From the NCBI RefSeq assembly GCF_004310425.1, contig NZ_SIUB01000001.1, forward strand, positions 744,001 to 808,000: 64,000 nt of DNA, written 5' to 3'. The position numbers were made by a program, and so were the translations under genes. The first letter of the stretch is position 1. The number at the start of each line of letters is the position of its first letter. The notes below the pieces were generated by a model. That model was given only the letters and a program-made list of their open reading frames with translations. It ran no database searches and was not told the DNA's origin. Of this stretch, positions 36,238-44,279 are shown in pieces. The stretch comes from Hansschlegelia quercus. Its GTDB lineage: Bacteria; Pseudomonadota; Alphaproteobacteria; Rhizobiales; Methylopilaceae.

Positions 36238-36954
36238 TCATGTTCCAGACGCTGTGGCGCTTCCGGATGCGCCAGGCGCGGTGAAGGGTGTCCAGATCCC
36301 GATCTCCTCGAGCGTCTTCACCTGCCCCAACATTTTGCGCACCGCCTGGCGCTCGCTCTCGGTGCTCGTTCGGTTGTTCATGGCGTCAGCGATAGCTTGC
36401 AGGCTGGTGGGCGCGTTGGTCGCGCGCAGCATCTCGCGGACTCTCCAGGCCGTCGTATAGTCGAGCTCCCGCCCCGCCATTCGACGGAGTCGCCTATCAC
36501 TCGCGGGCGCTGCGGCTACGGCCCTCCGAAGAGCAATCACGCGGCCCTCAGCTTCGGCCTCGATTTGAGCTCGAGCGGCCGGACTGAGCGGCCGGAGCGC
36601 CGGAGCGGGTTTCTTGACGAGGTTGCGGGCGCGCTCGTCGCGCTTTCGCTCCGCTGGCGTTTTGGGCGCTGGGCGTAGGGCTTTCGCCTTGTCCCGCTCG
36701 CGCTTCGTGCGTTCAGCTCGTTTTCGCTGCCATTCACGGCCGATGGCCAATGTCTGCTCGCGGGCTGACGGGGGTGGAGGCGGGCTGCTGATGTCGAACT
36801 CGGCGGCCAAGTTCTTGAACGCCGGGTCGTGCTCCAGATGCCACTTAACCGCATCCTCAAGATCCTGATCAACGAGCTGCTTCTGCTCGTCGGCGTGGGG
36901 TTCGGTAGCGGGATTAGCCGCCGTGGGCCGGGGATGTTCGGAATTTGAGGTCAT
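36238..36954 (-). CDS. Hypothetical charged island protein
   Basis: 238 residues from ATG 36954, preceded by AAGGA five bases upstream; a further upstream extension lacks this. The N-terminal half is disordered and highly charged (REWQRKRAERTKRERDKAKA; a run of six prolines near residue 62). The C-terminal 80 residues form a predicted helical domain: GRELDYTTAWRVREMLRATN and TSLQAIADAMNNRTSTESER, which looks like a winged-helix or HTH. I do not recognise the family. It could be a regulator of the island, but this is only a guess. Confidence 0.5.
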   Translation of the reverse strand: MTSNSEHPRPTAANPATEPHADEQKQLVDQDLEDAVKWHLEHDPAFKNLAAEFDISSPPPPPSAREQTLAIGREWQRKRAERTKRERDKAKALRPAPKTPAERKRDERARNLVKKPAPALRPLSPAARAQIEAEAEGRVIALRRAVAAAPASDRRLRRMAGRELDYTTAWRVREMLRATNAPTSLQAIADAMNNRTSTESERQAVRKMLGQVKTLEEIGIWTPFTAPGASGSATASGT

Positions 36955-37639
36955 GCTCGTCCTTCGAGATGCGCCGCGTATGCGTTGCCGACGATCAGCG
37001 CAAGCGTGACTAATGCTGTGGAGCGAAGGCGCGAGCATGGCGCGGGCAACCTCTGGACAGTTCTGGGCTAGCTCGATTTACCCTCCACAGTGGCGTCACG
37101 AACTCACCAAGAAAGAAAGAAAGAAAGAGAAGAGAAGAAAGAAAGAAAGAAAGTATAAGATTGAGATCCGGGCCGGGATATGGCGGTGCTCACCACCTGC
37201 ATCCAAACACCTCCGGCTCGCGCCTGCGGCGCTTCGCAAGGAAGAGCCTCGCTGCGCTCGGCGCGCGGCTGCGCCGCGCCTCGTCTGGGTATCGTTGGGC
37301 CGGGAATGAGGATGGACTACACACACTCTGTCCCGGCTCGAGGTCGCCTTTCTCCTGCACCCCTGCTTCCGGCTTCTTTCAGCATCTTCTCAAACATCAG
37401 ACCGCGGCTTTGATGAGACGTTCCGGTTCATCAACGGCGCGGGCGTAGGTAGGATGCCTGTTGCTGGCTCAGGGAGCCGTAGGCGGCCTTTGTGGCTCGC
37501 CGGCGCCCCGTGCGCCTTCCAGCGGCGTTGCCCGTCACAGCGCTTCTAAGGCCGCCTAGCGCGGGACGTCGCATTTATACCTCCGGCGCCGTCGAATCGG
37601 ATATGGGGCTGCTTCCGAGATCATTGTAGACGTATCAAC
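36955..37639. other. Noncoding island stretch with purine tract and GC-rich hairpins
   Basis: No supported gene. It contains the AG-only tract at 37109-37153, then 37215-37310 rich in short GC palindromes (for example GCCTCGCTGCGCTCGGCGCG) like REP-type repeats, and the promoter area of the gene at 37640. Several overlapping frames on both strands result from the biased composition. Confidence 0.4.
37109..37153. repeat. Purine-only microsatellite
   Basis: 45 consecutive A or G bases, mainly GAAA units with an internal GAGAAGAGAA interruption. Such tracts are rare in GC-rich alphaproteobacterial DNA, can form triple helices and can slip in replication. It lies outside any supported gene. Confidence 0.8.
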
Positions 37640-38110
37640 GTGGCGAAGCGCGATAGGGCCTACTTCGAACGCCGGCTCAGACGCGACCATCCCACGATCT
37701 ACAGGGATCTGCTCGACGGCAAATATGCCAGCGTTCGCGAAGCCTCGATCGCCGCCGGCCTGCAGAAGGATCGATCCACGCTGCAAGTGATGAAGTCTCA
37801 ATGGGGGAAAGCGACAACTGCGGAGAAGGCCGACTTTCTGAAGTGGGCCCGCGGCGTGACCCGAACGGCGCCTAGCTCCACGGCGCCGATGCCTCTGCTC
37901 GACAAGGACCGGAAGCTTCTGCCGGCCGCTGCGGCGAGGATCGAGCACATACAGACCGTGCTGGGTATGAAGATGGGGAAGCTCATGGCTCTCATGGGTT
38001 TTAAGCCGCTGAACGCGGCTCTTGGTCTCGCCTTGCGGACTGGCAGTCGGGTCAACCTTGATCTCGAGGCGGCTTTGAAGAAGCTGCTGGCCGATAATGC
38101 CCATCTGTAG
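37640..38110 (+). CDS. Conserved hypothetical, probable HTH protein of mobile elements
   Basis: 156 residues from GTG 37640. The N-terminus (AKRDRAYFERRLRRDHPTIY) and the segment SVREASIAAGLQKDRSTLQV look like a helix-turn-helix with a conserved basic start; similar small proteins occur near integrases in Rhizobiales. The C-terminal part (KMGKLMALMGFKPLNAALGL) is helical. No ribosome site precedes the GTG; a degenerate copy of the TGTAGA palindrome covers the bases just upstream, and another covers the stop codon. It may bind those sites and regulate itself or excision (speculation). It is convergent with the integrase remnant. Confidence 0.58.
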   Translation: MAKRDRAYFERRLRRDHPTIYRDLLDGKYASVREASIAAGLQKDRSTLQVMKSQWGKATTAEKADFLKWARGVTRTAPSSTAPMPLLDKDRKLLPAAAARIEHIQTVLGMKMGKLMALMGFKPLNAALGLALRTGSRVNLDLEAALKKLLADNAHL

Positions 38111-38116
38111 ATGTGT

Positions 38117-38720
38117 CTACCCTAGCCGCGACACCAGATCGTCGGCGCGTAGATGCGTATACCTCGCCAGCATCCGAAGCTCCTTGTGTCCGGAAATCGT
38201 AGATACCTCTACGACGTTGAAGCCGCGTTCGAACAGCCGGGTCACTGCCTCATGGCGGAGGTCATGAAAATGCAAATCGGGCACGCTGGCCCGGCCTCGT
38301 AGGTGGTCCCACGCCTGGAACACCGCTGTCTCGGACACCGGAAAAACACCTTCCCCTCGCGGGGATCGTCACTCGACGTCATCGCAGCCACGGCGCGGCT
38401 CGACAGCGGCACGTCCTGAGGCTCGCCGTTCTTGGTGACCGGCACATGGGCGACCCGACGATCGAGGTCGACGTGCTCCCACATCAGGTTCACGATCTCG
38501 CCGCGGCGCATGGCGGTCTCGATTGCGAAGATGATGATGGACCGCATATGCGGATTGCGGCCCTTGTCGGCCGCATCCAGCAGCTTCTGCTCCTCGCCGG
38601 CCCGCAGCCGCCTATTGCGGCCCTTCGGCGCTACAGGCCGACGAACGAGCTTCACCGGGTTCGCATAGATCACGATGTTCCACTCTTTGATCGCGATGTC
38701 GATCGCGCAAGAAGTCAGAA
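38117..38720 (-). pseudogene. Tyrosine recombinase (integrase), frameshifted and truncated
   Basis: Upstream part: DIAIKEWNIVIYANPVKLVR, RRLRAGEEQKLLDAADKGRN and AIETAMRRGEIVNLMWEHVD, which includes the first catalytic Arg. After a run of five T (about 38340) the homology continues in another frame: VPDLHFHDLRHEAVTRLFER (HxxR) and TISGHKELRMLARYTHL (GH and catalytic Tyr). A missing T explains the frame change. The N-terminal SAM-like arm domain, which should lie beyond 38720, is not recognisable in any frame. It lies about 1 kb inside the right attachment repeat, as expected for the island integrase. Confidence 0.8.
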
Positions 38721-39449
<729 letters not shown>

Positions 39450-40520
39450 ATGGCCAATCTTATCGTGACGGGCGGCGCCGGCTTCATCGGGGTCAACTTC
39501 GTCCGCCACTGGCGGGCTGTCGCTCCCGCCGACGAGATCGTCGTGCTCGACACGCTCACCTATGCCGGCAATCCCGCCAGCCTTGATGGGCTCGACGGCG
39601 TAGAGCTCGTGGTCGGCGACATCTGTCACGCCGATCTGGTCTCGGAGCTGATCGAGAGCCGACGGATCGACACGATCGTGCACTTCGCCGCGGAGAGCCA
39701 TGTCGACCGGTCGATCACCGGCCCCGACGCCTTCGTCACCACCAATCTGGTCGGCACCCACAGCCTGTTGAAGGCCGCCAAGGCCGCCTGGCTCGACACG
39801 GGTTCAGGGACGCCCCACCATTTCCACCACGTGTCGACCGACGAGGTCTACGGCTCGCTCGGGCCCGACGATCCGCCCTTTAGCGAAACCTCGCTTTATG
39901 CGCCGAACTCGCCCTACTCCGCCTCCAAGGCGGGGTCCGACCATCTGGTGCGGGCCTATCACCACACCTATGGGCTTCAGACCACGACGTCGAACTGCTC
40001 GAACAATTACGGGCCGTTCCAGCTGCCCGAAAAGCTGATCCCGCTCTGCCTGCTGAACGCGCTGCTGGGCAAGCCGCTGCCGATCTATGGCGACGGGCTC
40101 AACGTGCGCGACTGGCTCCATGTCGAAGATCATTGCCGCGGCGTCGAGCTGATCCTGAAGGGCGGTCGGCCGGGCGAGACCTACAATATCGGCGGCGGGC
40201 AGGAATTGCGGAACATCGAGGTCGTCGACGAGATCTGCCGCAGCGTCGACTTGGCCTTCGCGACTGACCCGACCCTCAGCAAACGATTTCCCGAGGCGCC
40301 GCCAGCGCGGGGTGGAAGCGCCGCGGAGCTCAAGACCTTTGTCGAGGACCGCAAGGGCCACGACCGTCGCTACGCAATCGACTCTCGCAAGATCTCGGCC
40401 GAGCTCGGCTATGCGCCGAAGCGCGACTTCGCGCAGGGCTTCGCCGAGACGCTTCGTTGGTTCCTCGACCGCGAGGATTGGTGGCGGCCGCTGCTCGAGC
40501 GCGCGGCGTTCAAGCGCTGA
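39450..40520 (+). CDS. rmlB: dTDP-glucose 4,6-dehydratase
   Basis: 356 residues, extended short-chain dehydrogenase fold. NAD-binding VTGGAGFIGVNFVRHW opens the protein, LVVGDICHADLV binds the adenine ring side, the substrate loop is HVSTDEVYGSLG, and the catalytic YxxxK is YSASKAGSDHLVRAYHHTYG. It converts dTDP-glucose to dTDP-4-keto-6-deoxyglucose, a precursor of rhamnose for surface polysaccharides. AAGGAG precedes the start. The usual partners rmlA, rmlC and rmlD are not in the window, so the gene may have been separated from them or may act with distant copies. It immediately follows the island. Confidence 0.93.
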   Translation: MANLIVTGGAGFIGVNFVRHWRAVAPADEIVVLDTLTYAGNPASLDGLDGVELVVGDICHADLVSELIESRRIDTIVHFAAESHVDRSITGPDAFVTTNLVGTHSLLKAAKAAWLDTGSGTPHHFHHVSTDEVYGSLGPDDPPFSETSLYAPNSPYSASKAGSDHLVRAYHHTYGLQTTTSNCSNNYGPFQLPEKLIPLCLLNALLGKPLPIYGDGLNVRDWLHVEDHCRGVELILKGGRPGETYNIGGGQELRNIEVVDEICRSVDLAFATDPTLSKRFPEAPPARGGSAAELKTFVEDRKGHDRRYAIDSRKISAELGYAPKRDFAQGFAETLRWFLDREDWWRPLLERAAFKR

Positions 40521-40530
40521 GCCTCACCAA

Positions 40531-40557
40531 GCGATCCCGGCGCTCGAAAACCGGGCG
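40531..40557. terminator. Hairpin between convergent genes
   Basis: GATCCCGG, then a ten-base loop, then CCGGGCGAT forms a stem with one bulge in the 88-base gap between the convergent stops of rmlB and the ABC ATPase gene. There is no T-run, so it is only a candidate bidirectional terminator. Confidence 0.35.
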
Positions 40558-40608
40558 ATAGTCTGGGGTGGATCACGCGCCGCCGATAAGGCGGTCAGCC
40601 GGTGCGCC

Positions 40609-41337
40609 TCAGTGCTGCGCGCCGAGGAACTGCCTGAGCTCAGGCGTTTTCGGCGCGCCGAAGACTTCGGCCGGCGGGCCGATCTCGTGGACGCGGCCCA
40701 TATGCATGAAGACGACGCGCGAGCAGACGTCGCGAGCGAAGCGCATCTCGTGCGTCACCATCAGCAGCGTCATGCCCTCGGCGGCGAGCTCCTTCACCAC
40801 CGCCAGGACCTCCTGCACGAGCTCGGGGTCGAGCGCGGAGGTGACCTCGTCGCAGAGCAGCGCCATCGGCTGCATGGCGAGCGCACGGGCGATCGCGACG
40901 CGCTGCTGCTGGCCGCCAGAGAGCTCGTCGGGATAGGCGTCGAACTTGTGGGCGAGGCCGACGCGCTCCAGCATCTTGCGCGCCATCGCCTCGGCTTCAG
41001 GCTTCGGCGTCTTCTTCACCACCATCTGGCTGAGCATGACGTTCTGCCCGGCCGTCTTGTGCGGGAACAGGTTGAAGCTCTGGAAGATCATGCCGACCTT
41101 CAGGCGCAGCGCCTTGAGGTGGAGCTCATCCGGCGCGAGCTGGGCGCCGGCGACCTGGATCGAGCCGGAGTTGATCGTCTCCAGCCCGTTGATGCAGCGG
41201 AGCAGCGTCGATTTGCCCGAGCCCGACTTGCCGATGATGGCGATGACCTCGCCCGGCTCGACGTTGAGGTCGATGCCCTTCAAGACCTCGTTCGCGCCGA
41301 AGCTCTTGCGCACGTCAGTGATTTCGATGAGCGACAT
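40609..41337 (-). CDS. Polar amino-acid-type ABC transporter ATP-binding protein
   Basis: 242 residues, GlnQ/HisP class. Walker A IIGKSGSGKSTLLRCINGLE, signature DELSGGQQQRVAIARALAMQ, Walker B ALLCDEVTSALDPELVQEVL and H-loop LMVTHEMRFARDV are intact. It overlaps the preceding permease gene by 23 bases and is the last gene of the leftward run that starts at the BMP-type importer. The importer of this class takes up amino acids or other small polar compounds; in this context the cargo may be a ureide or amino acid derivative. Confidence 0.94.
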   Translation of the reverse strand: MSLIEITDVRKSFGANEVLKGIDLNVEPGEVIAIIGKSGSGKSTLLRCINGLETINSGSIQVAGAQLAPDELHLKALRLKVGMIFQSFNLFPHKTAGQNVMLSQMVVKKTPKPEAEAMARKMLERVGLAHKFDAYPDELSGGQQQRVAIARALAMQPMALLCDEVTSALDPELVQEVLAVVKELAAEGMTLLMVTHEMRFARDVCSRVVFMHMGRVHEIGPPAEVFGAPKTPELRQFLGAQH

Positions 41338-41974
41338 TGAGCTTCCTCTCGAGATACTGGCTGGACTTCGACAGCGGGAAGCAGAGGACGAAATAGATCA
41401 GCGCGACATAGCCGTAGACCGTGAACGGCAGAAAGGTGGCGTTGGTGACGATCGTGCCAGCCTTCGACAGCTCGACGAAGCCGATGATCGAGGTCAGCGA
41501 CGTGCCCTTCACCACCTGCACGGAAAAGCCGACGGTCGGCGGTATGGCGATCTTCATCGCCTGCGGCAGGACGACGTAGCGCATCTGCTGCATCCGCCCC
41601 ATGCCGAGGCTGGCGGAGGCCTCCCACTGGCCTTTGGCGATCGACTCCACGCAGCCGCGCCAGATCTCGGCGAGGAAGGCCGCGGTCCACAGGATGAGCG
41701 CGACGCCGGCCGCGAGCCAGGCCGGAACGTTGATCCCGAACAGCGCGAGTCCGAAGAAGGCGAGGAACAGCTGCATCAGCAGCGGCGTGCCCTGGAACAG
41801 CTCGACATAAGCGCCCGCGAACAGCCGCGGCCAGCGCGACCTCGAGATGCGCATGAAGAGCAGGCCGAGCCCGACGATCCCGCCGCCGACAAAGGAGACA
41901 AGCGAGAGCACGACCGTCCAGCGCGCGGCGAGCAGCAGATTGCGGAGAATGTCCCAGTTCGAAAACTCGATCAT
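41315..41974 (-). CDS. Polar amino-acid-type ABC transporter permease (HisM/GlnP class)
   Basis: 219 residues with about five membrane helices. The inner-membrane signature is LAEIWRGCVESIAKGQWEAS and LGMGRMQQMRYVVLPQAMKI, the EAA loop that contacts the ATPase. FQGTPLLMQLFLAFFG is typical of the family. It pairs with the permease at 41985-42656 to form the channel. Ten bases separate the two genes. Confidence 0.93.
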   Translation of the reverse strand: MIEFSNWDILRNLLLAARWTVVLSLVSFVGGGIVGLGLLFMRISRSRWPRLFAGAYVELFQGTPLLMQLFLAFFGLALFGINVPAWLAAGVALILWTAAFLAEIWRGCVESIAKGQWEASASLGMGRMQQMRYVVLPQAMKIAIPPTVGFSVQVVKGTSLTSIIGFVELSKAGTIVTNATFLPFTVYGYVALIYFVLCFPLSKSSQYLERKLNVAHRNH

Positions 41975-41984
41975 CGCGCCGCCC

Positions 41985-42656
41985 TCATCGTCCGCTCCTC
42001 CTGGGGAAGAGGACGAAGCCGACGCCCCTCAGCAGCTGCCGCAGCAGGATCGCCAGCGCGAGATAGATCAGCGTCGCGACGATGTAGCTTTCGAACGCCC
42101 GGAAGGTGCGCGACTGGATGAAGTTCGCGGCGAAGGACAGGTCTTCAGCCGCGATCTGGGAGACCACCGCGGATCCCAGCATCACGATGACGATCTGCGA
42201 CGACAGAGCCGGCCAGATCTTCTGCAGCGCGGGAATGAGCACGACGTAGCGGAAGGTCTCGAACCGCGTCATCCCGAGGCTCCAGCCGGCCTCGAACTGG
42301 CCCTGCCCCGTCGCCTGAATGCCGGCGCGGACGATCTCGCAGCTATAGGCGCCGAGATTGATCACCATGGCGAGCAGCGCCGCCTGGATCTCGCTCATCT
42401 GCACGCCCAGCGACGGCAGGCCGAAGAAGATGAAGAACAGCTGGATCAGGAACGGCGTGTTGCGGATCAGCTCGACATAGGTCGCGACGATCGGCTTGAG
42501 CCATCTCGGCCCGAGGGACCGCGCCCAGGCGCAGGCGACGCCGAGCGAGACGCCGAGCGTCGCGCCGACCAGCGTCAGTTCGGCCGTCACCAGGACGCCC
42601 TTGAGCAGCACGCCCCAATAGTCGGCAAGCCATGAATAGTCGAAGACGTAGCCCAT
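41985..42656 (-). CDS. Polar amino-acid-type ABC transporter permease (HisQ class)
   Basis: 223 residues with membrane helices and the family markers VELIRNTPFLIQLFFIFFGL, YSCEIVRAGIQATGQGQFEA and LGMTRFETFRYVVLIPALQK. It forms a heterodimeric channel with the next gene. The start ATG at 42656 comes 33 bases after the solute-binding protein stop at 42690. Confidence 0.93.
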   Translation of the reverse strand: MGYVFDYSWLADYWGVLLKGVLVTAELTLVGATLGVSLGVACAWARSLGPRWLKPIVATYVELIRNTPFLIQLFFIFFGLPSLGVQMSEIQAALLAMVINLGAYSCEIVRAGIQATGQGQFEAGWSLGMTRFETFRYVVLIPALQKIWPALSSQIVIVMLGSAVVSQIAAEDLSFAANFIQSRTFRAFESYIVATLIYLALAILLRQLLRGVGFVLFPRRSGR

Positions 42657-42689
42657 GGTCCGCGGCCCTCCCCGGTCGTGAAGCCCGGT

Positions 42690-43478
42690 TCAGAGGTCCT
42701 TCGGCAGGTCCGTCTTCAGCCACTTCTGGGCGATGGCGTCGAGCGACCCGTCGGTCTTGGCGGTGGCGATGATGTCGTCGAGCTTCGCCTTAAGGACCGG
42801 CTGATCCTTGCTGAAGCCGATATAGCAGGGCGAATTCTTGATCAGGAACTTGAGCATCGGCTTCTTCGGCGGGTTGCGCGCGATGATCGCCGCCGCCACC
42901 ACGTTGCCGGTCGCGACCACCTGGACCTGGCCTGACAGGAACGCCGAGATCGTGCCGTTATTATCCTCGTAGCGTTTGATGGTCGCGTCGGCGGGCGCGA
43001 CCTTGGTGAGTTCGAGATCCTCCACCGCGCCGCGGGTGACGCCGATGGTCTTGCCGGAAAGGTCCTCCGCCTTCGACACCGCGACATTGTCCGGCGCGAA
43101 CACGCCGTTGAAGAACGGCGCGTAGGCCGTCGAGAAATCGATGACCTTCTCACGGTCCGGATTCTTGCCGAGGCTCGAGATGACGAGGTCGACCTTGCCG
43201 GTCTGGAGATAGGGGATGCGGTTCGCGCTGGTGACGGGCGTCAGTTCCAGCTTCACGCCCAGCTTCTCGGCGATCAGCGTCGCCATATCGATGTCGTAGC
43301 CCTGCGGCGCCATATCGAGCCCGACGCTGCCGAAGGGCGGGAAGTCCTGCGGCACCGCAACTTTGAGCGTCCCGCGCGACATGATGTCGGGGAGCTCTGC
43401 GCGAGCATCGTTCGCGACGCCGCCGCCAGTCAGAGCGAGAACAAAAGCGAGCACGGCCCGGCGAGTGGTGAGGCGCAT
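42690..43478 (-). CDS. Periplasmic solute-binding protein, polar amino acid type
   Basis: 262 residues with a signal peptide (TTRRAVLAFVLALTGGGVAN, cleavage near ARA-ELP). The mature type II binding fold shows GTLKVAVPQDFPPFGSVG, GYDIDMATLIAEKLGVKLEL, GKVDLVISSLGKNPDREKVI and KTIGVTRGAVEDLEL. It feeds the two permeases and ATPase downstream. The 152-base gap upstream (43479-43630) could hold its own promoter, so this importer may be a separate unit within the long leftward run. The ligand is unknown. Confidence 0.92.
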   Translation of the reverse strand: MRLTTRRAVLAFVLALTGGGVANDARAELPDIMSRGTLKVAVPQDFPPFGSVGLDMAPQGYDIDMATLIAEKLGVKLELTPVTSANRIPYLQTGKVDLVISSLGKNPDREKVIDFSTAYAPFFNGVFAPDNVAVSKAEDLSGKTIGVTRGAVEDLELTKVAPADATIKRYEDNNGTISAFLSGQVQVVATGNVVAAAIIARNPPKKPMLKFLIKNSPCYIGFSKDQPVLKAKLDDIIATAKTDGSLDAIAQKWLKTDLPKDL

Positions 43479-43630
43479 GGATCTGGTCTCCCGGCCCGAC
43501 TATCGATCCGGGCGACGGCGACGATCAAGCAATGGGCATACCAGCCGAATAGTGATCAGAAGCGCGCAAGCGCGACTACGCCGAGCGCCTCATTCTTGAG
43601 CTGCCGCATAGAAGATGGACAGCGCCGGTC

Positions 43631-44269
43631 TCAACGTCCCGGCGCGGCCGGGAACACGCCGGACATCACCGAAAAGCCCGGCACGCGCTTCACGCGGTCC
43701 ATCCAGCGGCGGATCGCGGGGTAATCCTGCCGCGAAACGCCGCCCTCCTCCGACAGCGCAACCGCCGGGAAACAGGCGATTTCGGCGATCGTCGGGCGCT
43801 CGGCTGGGCACAGCCAGCCGCGGCCCTGCCGTTCGCCAAACCACAGATGCTCGTCGAGGATGCGGAACAGGCGATGCGCCTCGGCCCTCGCCGCGTCGGC
43901 GTCGACGGCCTCGAAGAAGCCGTCGGCCCGCCGTGCGGCGCCGGCGGAGGCGTCGAGGTCGACCGCGAAGGACAGCCACTGCGCCACCTCCGCCGCAAGC
44001 CGCGGCTCGCGCGGCGACCAATGGTCGGACGTGTCGTAACGACCCGCGAGGTAGATCAGGATCGCGTGCGGCTCGTGCAGCGTGAAGCCGTCGTCCTCCA
44101 GAACGGGGATACGGCCAAGCGGGCTCAGAGTGCGGAACGCGGGCGTCTTGTGCTCGGCGCCCGGATAGTAGTCGACCGGGACGACCCGCCATTTGAGGCC
44201 GAGCAGCCCCAACATCAGCCGGACCTTGTAGCACTCGGCCGAGAGCTCGTAGTCGTGCAGCGCGATCAT
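43631..44269 (-). CDS. Glutathione S-transferase-like protein, candidate NdmE-type subunit
   Basis: 212 residues with the N-terminal thioredoxin-like domain (ALHDYELSAECYKVRLMLGL; cis-Pro in GRIPVLEDDGFTLHEPHAIL) and the C-terminal helical domain (RPTIAEIACFPAVALSEEGG, with the N-capping Thr-x-Ala-Asp-like motif). Ordinary GSTs detoxify electrophiles. Here the gene directly follows a Rieske-reductase fusion and a Rieske-less oxygenase. In caffeine-degrading Pseudomonas, NdmE is a GST-like protein that holds together NdmC (Rieske-less oxygenase) and NdmD (Rieske-reductase); the same three-part set is seen here, so a structural role is likely (inference by analogy). Confidence 0.85.
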   Translation of the reverse strand: MIALHDYELSAECYKVRLMLGLLGLKWRVVPVDYYPGAEHKTPAFRTLSPLGRIPVLEDDGFTLHEPHAILIYLAGRYDTSDHWSPREPRLAAEVAQWLSFAVDLDASAGAARRADGFFEAVDADAARAEAHRLFRILDEHLWFGERQGRGWLCPAERPTIAEIACFPAVALSEEGGVSRQDYPAIRRWMDRVKRVPGFSVMSGVFPAAPGR

Positions 44270-44279
44270 CGGAGCGCCT

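Noticed and set aside
37215-37310. CRISPR-like or REP array in the GC-rich palindromic stretch
   Set aside because: The short palindromes are irregular, with no constant repeat length or spacer. No CRISPR array was found anywhere in the window.
38149-38212. Two more GTAGA-N4-TCTAC-like boxes near the island palindromes
   Set aside because: They lie inside the integrase coding sequence and encode its conserved YTHL and STISGH residues, so the resemblance is probably chance.
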